Notes: generated by a model not told the origin, from the sequence alone. A stretch of DNA of 64,000 nt from Dyella sp. GSA-30 (GCF_027924605.1 NZ_AP027042.1:1899524-1963523); one strand, 5' to 3'; shown: positions 51,996-63,300, counted from the stretch's first letter. Made by a program: numbers and translations.

Positions 51996-53597
51996 TTACG
52001 AATGCGCTTCGAGTTGCGCTTGTTCAACCGACGGTGTGCGCCAGCCCGACTTGGATCCCCAGATGAAAAAGATCAGGCCGACGACGGCGACGACGCCCAG
52101 GTCGATACCGTACGGAATGAAATCCTTGCCGCCGAAATTCTTGCTGCCGATCCACGATACGAAGGCGATGGTCGGCAGGTAGACGATCAGCCACCACGCG
52201 CCCTTTAGCTGACGACCGAAATCGTGCCAGCCGGCTTTGGCCTGGTAATACAGATACACCGGCAGGGCGACCACCATCAGTACGATGATTTCTCCGGTCA
52301 GCGGCCACGTCGCCCAGTACAGCAGTTCGGTCGCCAGGATAAACGCCAGCGCGGCCAGTATCGGCAAGCCGGCGATGCGCAGCGGACGGTGCAGGTCGGG
52401 CGCGGTGCGACGCAGCGTCATCGCACTGACCGGGCCGGTCAGGTACGAAATGATCGTGGCGACCGAGATCACCGCTGCCAGCGTGCCCCAACCGCGGAAG
52501 AAGAACAGGAACAGGAAGGACACTGCCAGGTTCAGCCACATCGCCGGACGCGGTACGCCGAACACGGGATGGATGTGGCCCAGCACCTTCGGCAGCGTGC
52601 CATTGCGCTCCATACCGTAGATCATGCGCGCAGTGGTAGCCGTATAGGTGATGCCGGTGCCGCTGGGGCTGATGAAGGCGTCCAGGAACAGCAGGTTCGC
52701 CAGCCAATGCAGATTCACCAGGATCGCCAGCTGCGCAAACGGCGAGCTGAAATCGATGCCATGCCAGCCGGCTTTGGCCAGCAGGTCCTGCGGCACCGAG
52801 CCGATATAGGCGACCTGCAGAATCACATAGACGACGGTCGCCAGCGCGATGGAGCCCAGCACGGCAAAAGGAATGCTCTTGCCGGGATTGCGCGCCTCGC
52901 CGGCTAGGTTCACCGGGCTTTGGAAACCATTGAAGCTGAAGACGATACCGGCGGTTGCGACAGCGGTCAGTACGGCCGCGATATCGATCGAATGCGCTTC
53001 GCCATGGATACCGACCGAGAAATTCTCCCGATGGAAGCCGCTGGCTATCAATGCGATGCCGGTAGCCGCAGGCACGATCAGCTTGAACACGGTGATCGCC
53101 GTGTTGGAGCGCGCGAACAACTTGACGCTCCAGAAGTTGATCAGGAAGTAGATGATGACCAGCACAGCGGCGATCGCCAGGCCTGGCGGTGTCAGCTCGC
53201 CATGGCCGCCCGGCGCGTGCATGTACAGGTCCTGGGCCCACTGCCATTTCCAGCCGGCCATATATTGCACGGAGGCTTCAGCCTCGACCGGAATTACCGA
53301 AACGATCGCGATCCAGTTGGCCCAGGCGCCGATAAAGCCAACCAGCGAACCATGCGAGTAATGGCTGTAACGCACCATGCCGCCCGATTCGGGGAACATC
53401 GCACCGAGTTCGGCGTAAGTCAGCGCAATCGTCATGATGATCGCCGCACCGAGCACCCAGGCCCATACCGCGCCAGGGCCCGCCAGACCGGCCGCCTTCC
53501 AGGCACCGAACAGCCAGCCTGAGCCGATAATCGAGCCGAGACCGGTAAGCATCAGAGCGAAGGGGCCGACGTCGCGGCGGATCGAGCTGGAGGACAT
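51996..53597 (-). CDS. APC-superfamily amino-acid permease
   Basis: A 533-residue inner-membrane transporter with about twelve helices. The N-terminal GLGSIIGSGWLFGAWKAA matches the unwound substrate-binding helix of APC transporters (G-S-G type motif). F-S-F-N-G-F-Q-S and E-A-R-N-P-G-K-S-I-P-F-A are also typical. The likely substrate is an amino acid taken up with protons; which one is unknown. It is convergent with the met operon, and the next minus-strand gene upstream is serine deaminase, so serine is a guess only. Confidence 0.9.
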   Translation of the reverse strand: MSSSSIRRDVGPFALMLTGLGSIIGSGWLFGAWKAAGLAGPGAVWAWVLGAAIIMTIALTYAELGAMFPESGGMVRYSHYSHGSLVGFIGAWANWIAIVSVIPVEAEASVQYMAGWKWQWAQDLYMHAPGGHGELTPPGLAIAAVLVIIYFLINFWSVKLFARSNTAITVFKLIVPAATGIALIASGFHRENFSVGIHGEAHSIDIAAVLTAVATAGIVFSFNGFQSPVNLAGEARNPGKSIPFAVLGSIALATVVYVILQVAYIGSVPQDLLAKAGWHGIDFSSPFAQLAILVNLHWLANLLFLDAFISPSGTGITYTATTARMIYGMERNGTLPKVLGHIHPVFGVPRPAMWLNLAVSFLFLFFFRGWGTLAAVISVATIISYLTGPVSAMTLRRTAPDLHRPLRIAGLPILAALAFILATELLYWATWPLTGEIIVLMVVALPVYLYYQAKAGWHDFGRQLKGAWWLIVYLPTIAFVSWIGSKNFGGKDFIPYGIDLGVVAVVGLIFFIWGSKSGWRTPSVEQAQLEAHS

Positions 53598-53768
53598 GGC
53601 TAACTTTCCCGTTGCACGGCCCAGGGGGCCATAAAGTCCGGGATGGTCGCAAAGACGGGCGGTTATGTCACGTCGAGCCTGGGCCAGTCACGCGAACCTG
53701 GTGTAAGGCGCTCCCTCGGCCGGGGTGGATTCCGGCCGGAAGTGAGCCTGGATAGCGTCAAGGCGCGA

Positions 53769-55151
53769 TCAGCACTCGATCACATTGACGGCCAGACCGC
53801 CGCGCGAGGTTTCCTTGTACTTGTCCTTCATGTCGCGGCCGGTGTCGCGCATGGTGGCGATCACCTTGTCCAGCGAGACGCGATGCTTGCCATCGCTCTT
53901 GAGCGCCATGCGGCTGGCATTGATGGCCTTGACCGAGCCCATCGCGTTGCGTTCGATGCAGGGGATCTGCACCAGGCCGCCGATCGGGTCGCAGGTGAGT
54001 CCCAGGTTGTGCTCCATGCCGATCTCGGCGGCGTTCTCCACCTGCAGCACGCTGCCGCCCAGTGCGGCGGTAAGACCGCCGGCCGCCATCGAGCAGGCGA
54101 CGCCGACCTCGCCCTGGCAGCCGACTTCGGCGCCGGAGATGGAGGCGTTCTCCTTGTAAAGGATGCCGATTGCCGCAGCGGTGAGCAGAAAGTCGATCAC
54201 GCCTTTCTCGTCGGATTTCGGGCAGAACCGCACGAAGTAATGCAGCACCGCCGGCACGATACCTGCTGCACCGTTGGTCGGCGCCGTGACCACCCGGCCG
54301 CCGGCCGCGTTTTCTTCGTTGACGGCCAGCGCGTAGAGATTGACCCAGTCCAGAATCGTCAACGGATCCTTCAACGAGGCTTCCGGCTCACGCCTCAGGT
54401 CTTCGGCCATGGCCGGAGCGCGGCGTGTCACTTTCAAGCCGCCCGGCAAGGTGCCCGGTGAGCGCAGGCCGCGTTGCACGCAATCCTGCATCGCCTTCCA
54501 GATCGTGATCAGGCCGTCGCGGATCTCCTGCTCGCTGCGCCAGACCTTTTCGTTTTCCAGCATCAGTTGCGCGATCGACAGATGATGCTGTTTGCACAAC
54601 GACAGCAATTCGTCGCCGGTCGAGAATGGGTAGGGCAGTTCGGTGGTATCGGCAACGATGCGGTCTTCGGCCGCTTCGTCGGGGTTGACCACGAAGCCGC
54701 CGCCGACCGAGTAATAGTCGCGCGTGGCAAGCACGTTGCCATCGGCGTCATAAGCGGAAAAGCGCATGCCGTTGGTGTGAAACGGCAGTTTCTGGCGCTT
54801 GTTGAAGACCAGGTCGCTCTTCTCGTCGAAGTCGATCTCGTGCTTGCCGAGCACGTTCAAGCGATGCGTGTGACGAATGCGCTCCAGCGTCGCCGGAATA
54901 CGGTCGGGGTCGACGCTGTCGGGGTGCTCGCCTTCGAAACCCAGCAGCACGGCCTTGTCCGTACCGTGGCCTCGGCCGGTCATGGCCAGCGACCCGAACA
55001 GCTCGGCGCGCACGCGCACCACGCGATCGAGCGCGCCTTTTTCCTCCAGCCAGTGCTCGCAAAAACGAGCGGCTGCGCGCATCGGTCCAACCGTATGCGA
55101 GGAAGACGGACCGATACCGATCTTGAACAAGTCGAATACGCTGACAGCCAT
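53769..55151 (-). CDS. sdaA: L-serine ammonia-lyase (iron-sulfur type)
   Basis: A 460-residue enzyme that converts L-serine to pyruvate and ammonia using a [4Fe-4S] cluster. The N-terminal beta domain has [24 protein letters not shown]. The alpha domain has the block [38 protein letters not shown] and [16 protein letters not shown] with cluster cysteines. Length matches E. coli SdaA (454). It lies 171 bases from the permease start on the same strand; the gap holds nothing I recognise. Confidence 0.96.
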   Translation of the reverse strand: MAVSVFDLFKIGIGPSSSHTVGPMRAAARFCEHWLEEKGALDRVVRVRAELFGSLAMTGRGHGTDKAVLLGFEGEHPDSVDPDRIPATLERIRHTHRLNVLGKHEIDFDEKSDLVFNKRQKLPFHTNGMRFSAYDADGNVLATRDYYSVGGGFVVNPDEAAEDRIVADTTELPYPFSTGDELLSLCKQHHLSIAQLMLENEKVWRSEQEIRDGLITIWKAMQDCVQRGLRSPGTLPGGLKVTRRAPAMAEDLRREPEASLKDPLTILDWVNLYALAVNEENAAGGRVVTAPTNGAAGIVPAVLHYFVRFCPKSDEKGVIDFLLTAAAIGILYKENASISGAEVGCQGEVGVACSMAAGGLTAALGGSVLQVENAAEIGMEHNLGLTCDPIGGLVQIPCIERNAMGSVKAINASRMALKSDGKHRVSLDKVIATMRDTGRDMKDKYKETSRGGLAVNVIEC

Positions 55152-55223
55152 GGTTTTCTTTCAGCTCAGGGGCGACGATGGGGGAACCGGCTATTCTACG
55201 CGTGCTGCATCCCGGTAACAGCC

Positions 55224-55466
55224 ATGGCCGACCTGACCCTCTATCAACGCGATTATTGCCACCTCTGCGACCAGGCGCTTGCGGTAATGGCGCAAGCCCG
55301 TGCGCCGGATTTCGACAGCGTGTGGGTAGACGATAGCCCGGCGCTGGAAGGCCGCTACGGCACGCGTGTCCCGGTCTTGCGGGACAATCGCGACGGGCGC
55401 GAACTGGATTGGCCCTTTGATGCCGACGCAGTACAGGCTTTTGTTGCTGCGCTGCAGCAGCTTTAG
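55224..55466 (+). CDS. Small glutaredoxin-like protein
   Basis: An 80-residue thioredoxin-fold protein: LTLYQRDYCHLCDQAL with a C-x-x-C pair, then RVPVLRDNRDGRELDWPFD with the cis-Pro. It resembles the glutaredoxin-like DUF836 family. The role in thiol redox work is inferred; the partner is unknown. The ATG at 55224 gives the expected domain size. It converges on the GTPase gene with a four-base overlap of their 3' ends. Confidence 0.88.
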   Translation: MADLTLYQRDYCHLCDQALAVMAQARAPDFDSVWVDDSPALEGRYGTRVPVLRDNRDGRELDWPFDADAVQAFVAALQQL

Positions 55467-56836
55467 CGAGCTGCCGAGGTTTTCAGCCGCCTGAGAATTT
55501 CCTCGCGCGCTTCGCGCAGGATGGAGTCGCGATCCAGGCTGGCGACGACCTCGGCCACGGCACGCTTGGCACCGAGCTCGCCCCAGGATTTGCCGGCGAC
55601 CAGATAGCGCTCCGCCGCGCGACCGATCAATACGGTGGCGTACCAGGCCATCGCGCCCTGTGCGGCGGCGGTGACCAGCACCGACAAGCCGGCACTCACG
55701 CCCTTCAATGCCGATGCGGCGAGCTGCATGCCCCAGATCGCCCCCATCAGCGCCGCCAGTTGGGCGGAAATCACCGCGACCAGCCGGCCCGACTCGGCGC
55801 GTGTCAGCGGCAAGCCGTACAAACGCGAAAGCTGTACCACCATCGCGGCATCCAGGCCGGCGGCGGCGAGCAGGTCCGCTACCGGGATCGGATTCAATGC
55901 GACCGCGACACCCTTGGCCAGGCAGTAGTTGCGGATCAGCCGCGTTGCCATGTGGCGGCGGGTGTCGGCGATGCGTGCCGATACCTGATCGGTCAGCCGG
56001 CCGGCGTAGAGCCCGGCATTGAGTGCGGACAGCGTCTTGCCTTCGCGCCGGGCGATGTCCAGCAAGCGTTCGCGCAAGGCGGCCACATCCGGTGGAACGG
56101 TTTGCGTATGCGTGTGCTCGTGACCCGCGGCATCCGTGTCGATCGTCTGGCGCGGTGTGGGACGCGCAGCGACGGCAATCACATCGTCGGCGAGCAGCAG
56201 GCCGCGGGTGCGTTCGCGCAAATGAGCAAGCAGCGATTGCCGTTCATCGTCGCCATAACGGTCGGCTTTGTTCAACGCCAGCAGCAGCGGCCGCTGCGTC
56301 TGTGCCAGTACTTTCAATGCATCGAGTTCGTCACGGGTGAGGTCGCCGTCGGCGACGAACACCACCAGGTCGGCGATCTCGGCGACATCGAAGGCGAGAC
56401 GCTCGCGCGCTTCGCCGTCCAGTTCGTTGATGCCGGGGGTGTCGATCAAGACCAGGCCGTCGTGCTCGGCTTCATCGAGCGTGGCCTGTTCGGCGAGGGT
56501 GGTCGTGCCGTGAAGGACGCCCACTTCGAACGCTTCGCGACCCAGCAGGGCATTGCCGAGCGCCGATTTGCCCGCCGATACGCGGCCGAAAACGGCGATA
56601 TGCAATTCACCGCGATCGAGCCGCTCCAGCATGTTTTCGATACGGGTGAAATCGCCGGCCAGCTCGCTGCGAATAGCCGGCGGAATCGTCGGGTCGTCCA
56701 GTAGCTGACGCAGACTGTCGGCTACCTTGCCCTGAGCGCTCGTGCTCGACCCGCCGCTGGGGTGAGGGATATCAGCGGGCTGGCCGGCTGTTCCCAGCCA
56801 GCCGCGCATGCGTTGCCATAGCGTGTCCATCGCCAT
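55463..56836 (-). CDS. GTPase with C-terminal DUF697-like membrane domain
   Basis: A 457-residue protein. The N-terminal Era/dynamin-like G domain has GRVSAGKS at 84-91, the T-T-T-L switch near 112, DTPG at 132-135 and NKAD at 189-192. The C-terminal half has YcjF/DUF697-type amphipathic and hydrophobic helices (for example NPIPVADLLAAAGLDAAMVVQLSRLYG). The function is unknown; a membrane-remodelling or stress role is plausible. A second protein of the same design lies 2 kb away on the same strand, on the other side of the YceI operon. Confidence 0.87.
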   Translation of the reverse strand: MAMDTLWQRMRGWLGTAGQPADIPHPSGGSSTSAQGKVADSLRQLLDDPTIPPAIRSELAGDFTRIENMLERLDRGELHIAVFGRVSAGKSALGNALLGREAFEVGVLHGTTTLAEQATLDEAEHDGLVLIDTPGINELDGEARERLAFDVAEIADLVVFVADGDLTRDELDALKVLAQTQRPLLLALNKADRYGDDERQSLLAHLRERTRGLLLADDVIAVAARPTPRQTIDTDAAGHEHTHTQTVPPDVAALRERLLDIARREGKTLSALNAGLYAGRLTDQVSARIADTRRHMATRLIRNYCLAKGVAVALNPIPVADLLAAAGLDAAMVVQLSRLYGLPLTRAESGRLVAVISAQLAALMGAIWGMQLAASALKGVSAGLSVLVTAAAQGAMAWYATVLIGRAAERYLVAGKSWGELGAKRAVAEVVASLDRDSILREAREEILRRLKTSAAR

Positions 56837-56846
56837 GGCCCGGAGC

Positions 56847-57407
56847 TTACTTTGCCGTGAGCGTCAGGTGCGCGTTGATCTTGACGTCGGGGCCGATGAC
56901 CGACGTGTCGGCATACTCGCCGCTACCGACGCCGAAATCGAGGCGCTTGACGCTACCGGTGACATCGAGCGTGGCGCCGGTGCCCTGCGGCTTGAAGGTC
57001 ACATTGAGGCTGACCGGCTTGGTGACGCCGTGCAGGGTCAGGTTGCCGTCGGCCACGACCTGGGCGCCGTTCTGGCGAAAGGCCGTGGTCACGAAATGCG
57101 CCTTGGGAAACTTGGCCGCGTTGAAGAAGTCCGGACCCGGCAATGCGCCGTCGCGATCGTTGTCGCCGGTCTTGGCGCTGGTCAGATCGACTTCGACATC
57201 GAACTTCGAGGTGGCGAGCTTGGCCGCGTCGTAGCTGATCGCCGCCGTCCACTTGCCGAACGTACCGTCGAAGCTCTGTCCCTGGAAATTGCTGGTAAAG
57301 CCAAGCTTGCTCGATGCCGGTTGCACGGTGTAGTCGGCAGCGCCGGCAACACCAGGAATCGCTGCGGCAAGCAGCAGGGGGAGCAGTTTGCGGGCGAACG
57401 AGGTCAT
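56847..57407 (-). CDS. YceI-family periplasmic lipid-binding-like protein
   Basis: A 186-residue exported protein with a signal peptide (MTSFARKLLPLLLAAAIPGVAGA). It has the YceI lipocalin-like beta-barrel: DYTVQPASSKLGFTSNFQGQSFDGTF, DFFNAAKFPKAHFVTTAF, and GNLTLHGVTKPVSLNVTF. The family binds isoprenoid chains such as ubiquinone or polyprenol. It is the last gene of the YceI / cytochrome b561 / YceI operon and overlaps the cytochrome gene by four bases. Confidence 0.94.
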   Translation of the reverse strand: MTSFARKLLPLLLAAAIPGVAGAADYTVQPASSKLGFTSNFQGQSFDGTFGKWTAAISYDAAKLATSKFDVEVDLTSAKTGDNDRDGALPGPDFFNAAKFPKAHFVTTAFRQNGAQVVADGNLTLHGVTKPVSLNVTFKPQGTGATLDVTGSVKRLDFGVGSGEYADTSVIGPDVKINAHLTLTAK

Positions 57408-57982
57408 GGTTTTTCTCCTTGTGAATTCGTATCGCGCAGTTTGCCGAACGGCAACATGCGGCGCAGGACATTATCTTTGTCGAACACGTGATGCTTCAGT
57501 GCGGCGCCGGCATGTGCCACCAGCACCAGCAGCAGAAAGTAAAAGAGATACTCGTGAATGCCGATCACGGTATGGGCGAGGTCCTCGTTCTTGCTCGCGA
57601 TCGCCGGTAGGTTGAACAGCTTGAACCATTGCAGCGGAAAACCGCGCAGCGAATTGAACCACCAGCCGCTGAGCGGCAACGCCACGATCAACACATACAG
57701 CAGGCCGTGCACGACATGCGCGGAAACATGTTGCCAGCGCGGGCCCGGTTCGTCGGGCGGGCGACGATCCGCTACGCGCCACAGCAAGCGCAGCAGGAAA
57801 AGCGCGAGCACGGTAAGGCCGATGGACTTGTGCCAGGCGAACCAGCCGATCTTCTGCATGGGCGAATGCGCCAGATCCATGCACAGGCCGAAGATGCCGT
57901 TGCCAAGGATAGCCAGCGCCATCAGCCAATGGAAAAACTTGGCGACCGAGCCCCATTGATGGTCGTTGCTGCGCAGGCTCAT
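57404..57982 (-). CDS. Cytochrome b561-family membrane protein
   Basis: A 192-residue, four-helix di-heme membrane protein. Candidate heme histidines are in SVAKFFHWLMALAI, FAWHKSIGLTVLA, HVVHGLLYVL and IGIHEYLFYFLLLVLVAHAGAALKHH. It transfers electrons across or along the membrane, probably with quinone. It lies between two YceI genes with four-base overlaps on both sides. In E. coli, yceJ (b561) is likewise next to yceI. Confidence 0.94.
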   Translation of the reverse strand: MSLRSNDHQWGSVAKFFHWLMALAILGNGIFGLCMDLAHSPMQKIGWFAWHKSIGLTVLALFLLRLLWRVADRRPPDEPGPRWQHVSAHVVHGLLYVLIVALPLSGWWFNSLRGFPLQWFKLFNLPAIASKNEDLAHTVIGIHEYLFYFLLLVLVAHAGAALKHHVFDKDNVLRRMLPFGKLRDTNSQGEKP

Positions 57983-58629
57983 GGTGATTCCTTCGGGTTC
58001 GGGTCTGTGGATGAAGTCGGCGCCGGAGCTTCGCTTGCCTTGCCGGCATCATCGTCCTTGATGGCTTCCAGTTCCAGCCACACGCTGACGCTTTGTCCGA
58101 TCGAACCCTTGAATGCAGTCATGCCGAAATCAGCGCGGTTGAGCATCGCGTTGCCGGAAAAGCCGGCGACCGTATGCAACCCATAGATGGTCTTGGCGGC
58201 GCGATTGAAGGTGAAGTTGATGTCGATCGGTCTGGTGACGCCGCGCAGCGTCAAATTGCCATGCAAGACGCCATGGTTGGCGTCTTTCGACTCGACGCCG
58301 GTGCTGACGAAATGCGCGTAGCGGTTCTTCCCGCTATCGAGGAAATCGGGCTTGAGCACGGCGGTATTCCAGGCCGCGTCGCCCATGTCCAGGCTGGCCA
58401 GATCGATATCCAGCTCGGTGGATGCCTGGCTCAGGTTGGCAGGATCGAGGTGCAATACACCCTTGGCAATGTGCAGCCGCCCAAAAGGGCGTGAATAACC
58501 GTTGTGGTCGATGCTGAAAAGGATCTGGCTGTGCACGGTGTCGTAGCGATAGCTCGACTCGGCCGCCTGGACGGCACCGAACGAGCCAAGGCTCAGGAAC
58601 GCATAGCAAAGCAGGGTTTTGATAGGCAT
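57979..58629 (-). CDS. YceI-family protein, second copy with acidic C-terminus
   Basis: A 216-residue exported YceI protein. The signal is MPIKTLLCYAFLSLGSFGAVQA. The barrel has SSYRYDTVHSQILFSIDHNGYSRPFG and GNLTLRGVTRPIDINFTF. The last 25 residues are a disordered Ala/Pro/Ser/Glu-rich tail absent from its paralogue. Sequence differs widely from the first copy, so the two may bind different lipids. The ATG at 58629 is preferred over a TTG at 58665; neither has a clear Shine-Dalgarno. Confidence 0.9.
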   Translation of the reverse strand: MPIKTLLCYAFLSLGSFGAVQAAESSYRYDTVHSQILFSIDHNGYSRPFGRLHIAKGVLHLDPANLSQASTELDIDLASLDMGDAAWNTAVLKPDFLDSGKNRYAHFVSTGVESKDANHGVLHGNLTLRGVTRPIDINFTFNRAAKTIYGLHTVAGFSGNAMLNRADFGMTAFKGSIGQSVSVWLELEAIKDDDAGKASEAPAPTSSTDPNPKESP

Positions 58630-58748
58630 AAGGGAAAGTCTGGCCGATGAGAGGGGGAACGCCAAGCTTCGAACTTGAAACGGATTGTTTCTCCCGTGAA
58701 TAGTTCCAGCGATATCCCCCGGTTCAAATCCCGGCTGTCGTGGTCACG

Positions 58749-60230
58749 CTATCGTTCAGACTGGCCATCCAGATCACGGCGTTCCCGCCACGCATCGGCG
58801 GTCAAGGTAGCCAGTTGGCGCATCCGTCCGGCGCTGGCCTCGGTCAATAGTGCCTTCAGTTTGTCGCCGGCGTCCGCCTGGTCCAGCGTCTTGCGCTCGG
58901 CCAGCGACGCGGCCAGCGCGCGTCCCATGCTGTCGAAGATCAGCGCATAGGCGAAAGCATGCAGAACGCCGCCACCCAGCGTACCCAAGCCGGGGAAAGC
59001 CTTTAGTGCGTTGCCGGCAATCGCCAGCACGATCGAGCTGCCGGTACGCAGGGTGAGGCGTGCCTGCTGCAGGAAATCTTCGATCTGCACATCGGTGACA
59101 CGAATGTCGTAAAGCGTTGCCAACTCCCGCGTCAGCGCGGCAGCCAGGGCCCCCTGGATCACCAGGTCGCTGCCCGGTGCGACAGCGGCGAGCGCGCCGA
59201 TGATGGCGCGACGGGCGTACTTGCGCACGATCTTTTCGGCATCGGCCGTGCGCGTGGCCGATTCCAACGAACCGGTGCTTTCATGCAGTCCTGCCAATAC
59301 CGCCTGCTCGCGCGACGGTTCGAGGGCGCTGGCGCCGGGCGCGGTCAGCCGAACCAGGGCATGGAGCAGCGGCTCGATCGACGGTCGGCGCTGGCGTTCC
59401 ACCTGTTCGCTGCCACCGTCAACCAACGGACGCTCGAAGCGCTCGCTGCCGCCAGCGCTGATGGCGACCACGGTTGCGGCGATGTCGCGGGTTTGCTGCT
59501 GCAGTCGTTTGACAATCAAGCTGCGCTCACCTTCATTCCATTGATCGGCTTTGTTCAAGGCCAACACCAGCGGCTTGCCGAAGTCGCCCAGCCAACGTAC
59601 CTCCTCGACTTGTGTTCGCGTAAGGTCGCCTGCACAGAGATAGATAACAGCGTGTGCACGCAGCGCCTCCTGCCGTGCAATGTGTTCATGGGCCTCGCCA
59701 CCGGCTTCGCGACTGCCAGGAACATCGGCCAGCGTGAGCCGACGGCCATCGGGCAGGTTGGCGTCGACATGTTGGACCTCGCGCGTGGTGCCGCCGCGGG
59801 CATCGCTGCGAGTGAGCGCGTGGGGCGCGATGGCTCGGATCAGGGTCGACTTGCCCGTCGAGATTTCACCAAACAAAGCGACATAGACACGATCTCCCTG
59901 CTTGCGCCGATCCAGTTCGATCAGCTCGCGATCGAGCATTGCCGTGTCGACGTTGCGCTCGCGCAGGCGTTGCAGCCGGTTTTCCACATCGGCGCGATCG
60001 GCGACCTTCAATGCGCGACGCCTGCGGCGTGGACGCAGAAGCCACCACAGCAGCATCAGCCCCGCTAAGGCAAACAAGACCAGCACGGCCCCGAGCAGCC
60101 ATTGCAACGCCAGCGGCAGTGCCAGGTAGCGCTGCATCAGTGCGAGCGCGCGTTCGATAACGGCAAAAAAAAGCCAGATCAGGGCGAGCGCGGCGATGGC
60201 GGCCAGAGCCAGACGAAAGCGAAATGTCAT
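58749..60230 (-). CDS. Membrane-anchored GTPase with DUF697-like C-terminus
   Basis: A 493-residue protein. Two N-terminal membrane helices (about 7-29 and 42-66) and a basic linker precede the G domain, with GEISTGKS at 121-128, DVPG at 169-172 and NKAD at 226-229. The C-terminal half has hydrophobic helices including APGSDLVIQGALAAALTRELATLYD, similar in layout to the GTPase at 55463-56836. The start is the ATG at 60230 (M-T-F-R-F-R), immediately before the first membrane helix. The function is unknown. Confidence 0.87.
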   Translation of the reverse strand: MTFRFRLALAAIAALALIWLFFAVIERALALMQRYLALPLALQWLLGAVLVLFALAGLMLLWWLLRPRRRRRALKVADRADVENRLQRLRERNVDTAMLDRELIELDRRKQGDRVYVALFGEISTGKSTLIRAIAPHALTRSDARGGTTREVQHVDANLPDGRRLTLADVPGSREAGGEAHEHIARQEALRAHAVIYLCAGDLTRTQVEEVRWLGDFGKPLVLALNKADQWNEGERSLIVKRLQQQTRDIAATVVAISAGGSERFERPLVDGGSEQVERQRRPSIEPLLHALVRLTAPGASALEPSREQAVLAGLHESTGSLESATRTADAEKIVRKYARRAIIGALAAVAPGSDLVIQGALAAALTRELATLYDIRVTDVQIEDFLQQARLTLRTGSSIVLAIAGNALKAFPGLGTLGGGVLHAFAYALIFDSMGRALAASLAERKTLDQADAGDKLKALLTEASAGRMRQLATLTADAWRERRDLDGQSER

Positions 60231-60374
60231 GTCAGGCGGATACTCCCAAGCAGCAAGCCAGATTGTTGTCGTGCGGAAAGACAAGTTCTTGGCTTACATA
60301 GTAAATAGAGTTTAGATGACTTACCGCCAGCGGAGCCTGGCTATGCTGGCGAGCGTAAAGGAGAGGGAGCCTCC

Positions 60375-63300
60375 ATGATTTTTCAATGGTTTATAGGGGT
60401 AGTGCTGACGGTGTTGTTGGCCGCGCAGGCGGTTTGGGCGCAACCGCCGGCGCCTGGGTCGACCAAGTTCGCCGAGCCACGCCCTACGCCGCAGTTTCGC
60501 CATTTTGACAAAGCCGACGGATTGGCTGGTTCAGCCATCAATACCGTGGCACAAGATGCCACAGGCTATATGTGGTTTGGCGGCTCGGCAGGTTTGACGC
60601 GCTACGACGGTGTCGACTTCGCCACATTCAGGCATCAGCACAGCGACGCAAGTACGTTGGCGAGCGACGAAGTGACCCGATTGGCGCCGATGTCTGACGG
60701 CCGATTGTGGGTAGCTACCGCCAATAGTGGGGTCGATCGCTACGACCCTCGCCATCATCGCTTCGAGCATTGGCGCCACAGTGATGATCCAGGCAGCTTG
60801 TCCGATGACAGCGTGCTTGCGTTGGCGCTCGCTCCTGACGAAAGCCTGTGGGTCGGCACCAAGGCCGGGCTCGATCGTCTGCTTCCGGATGGCTCGCGCT
60901 TCGAGCACATAGCGTTTCCGCATGGCGATCAACCGGATGACCGCACCGTGAGCGCACTGATGGCGCAGCCCGATGGCACGCTCTGGATCGGTACGCGTTC
61001 GGGGAAATTGCTCAAACGTACGCCACGCGAATCGTGGCAGTCGATCGACGTGCCTTACGAGTCTTCGGACAGCAATGAAATTCACCGCATCCAGGGTGAC
61101 CAGGGAGACATCCGCATCAGCACACGGCAGGGGCTTTTCCTGGTCGGCTCGGACGATCAAGCGCGTCCGGCGTTTTCCCATACGCAGTTGCCAGCATCTT
61201 TCTATGTATTTGGCAGTGCGCGCGATTGGAAGGGACGGCTGTGGCTGGCCACCATTCATGGTCTGGTGATGGAAGACGAGCGCTCGAGGATTCATCGCTT
61301 TCACGCAAAGCCGACGGTGATCGCCGGTTTGCCCTTCGAGTGGGTGTTGAGCGTGACAAGCGACCGCGAGGGCGGCTTGTGGTTTACCTCTTACGAAGGC
61401 GGAGTAGCCTATTTGCCGCCGGGATGGGAGGGATTTTCGCGTTACACGCATATACCGGATGATCCGTCCAGCTTGCCGGACAATCCACCGTCCGTGGTAG
61501 CACCGAGCGCGGATGGCAAGCTCTGGGTCGGTAGTTACGGTCGCATCGATAAATTCGACCCGACCACCGGCAAGACCGAGCGGGTCATCGGCGATCTGCA
61601 ACATAACGTCATACACATCATCGATAGCGGCGATGCATTGTGGTTTACCGTGCGTGGTGAATTGCGGCGTTTCAAGGACGGCAAGGTTGAGCAGATTGAC
61701 CCCGAGCGGCGATGGATCACGCGGCCTGAACTATTGGCACGCGGGGACGACGGCACTATTTTTCTTACCGTTGCGCGTCATGGTGTCGTGCGCATTGACC
61801 CCGACTCCAAAAAAATAAGCGCTGTACCGATGGCGCCGGATATCCAGAACGTCGATCTGCAACCGGGCCTGCTTGCTGTACACGGAGGCAGACTCTGGTA
61901 TGGCAATCACGAAGGGCTCTTACGCTGGAGTCTGCACCAGGACAGGATGAACTGGGTCCCCGGGGTCGAGCGCGGCAAGCCGGTCACTGCATTGACGTTC
62001 GATGGTCAGGGATTCTGGTTGGCCCGGGTGGGACGACTTCAGCGTTATCGGTGGGACGGCGACAGGGCCACATCCCTGGTCAACCTGACGGCACAAGACG
62101 GCTGGCGCGATTCGGCCATTACGGATCTGGACGTGGACTCGTCCAATGTGCTGTGGATTTTCAGTGAATCGGGCTTATGGAGCTTCGATGCGCAGAATGG
62201 CGCTCTTCAACGATTTGGCGCCAAGACGGGCCTTATGGAGGGGACCGTAGGGCCGGGCGCGGTGAACGTGGCCGTGACGCAGAATACGGAGCCGTTGTAT
62301 GTACCCACACGGCGCGGTGTGATCGGGTTTCGTCCCGGGCATGCCGCGCATCTGCCTGCATCGCCGCCACCGCTGATATTTACCCAATTGCATGTCGAAG
62401 GTAGTCGCGGTCAGCGCGATCTGATTCCGGAAAATGGTGGTGCGACGATCCAATGGTTTGATCGTGCGCTGCATGTCCAGGCGCGGATGCTTTCCTATGT
62501 GGATGCAGGCGGTATCCGATACCGATTCCGCCTGTCCGATTTCGACGATGAATGGGTCGATACCGGAAAGCACGGTTCGCGCGATATCTCCGGCCTTGCT
62601 CCTGGCATGTATCGTCTGGATGCCGCTGCATTTGACGCGTCGGGAGCCTTCTTGCAACAGGCTTCGATATGGCTGCATGTGGAACTGCCGCCGTGGGGTC
62701 GCTGGTGGGCGTGGTGCAGCTACCTCGTCCTTGCGCTGTCGATGGCCTGGGTGGTCTTCAGAGTGTTGCAGCAGCGCGCGGCGGAACGTCATGAGATTCT
62801 TTTTTCGGAGCAGCGCCGCGTTCTTGCGGAGCAGAGCAATGCCGCGAAAACGCAGTTCCTGGCGACATTGGGGCATGAAATTCGTACGCCGATGACCGGC
62901 GTCCTGGGCATGGCCGAGCTCCTGCTGCACACCCCTCTGACGCCGTTGCAAAACGAGTATGCCAAGGCCATGCGCCGCTCGGGTGCGTTGCTGCTCAAAC
63001 TCGTCAATGATGCGCTGGATCTGGCTCGCATCGAAACCGGGCGGCTCGAACTCGAGTCGGTACCTTTCGATGTCGAGGATCTGATCGACGATGTAGTGCA
63101 GCTGGAGCGTCCACAGGCAGAGAAAAAGGGCCTGACATTCGAGATCGAGGTGATCGGGTCCATGCCATCGCATGTGTTGGGCGATGCCGTACGCATCAAG
63201 CAGATTCTATTGAACCTCATCAACAATGCGCTGAAGTTCACTGAAGCGGGCAAGGTGGTTCTGCGTGTGGAACGTGTGGACGACGGTCTGGCTTTTACGG

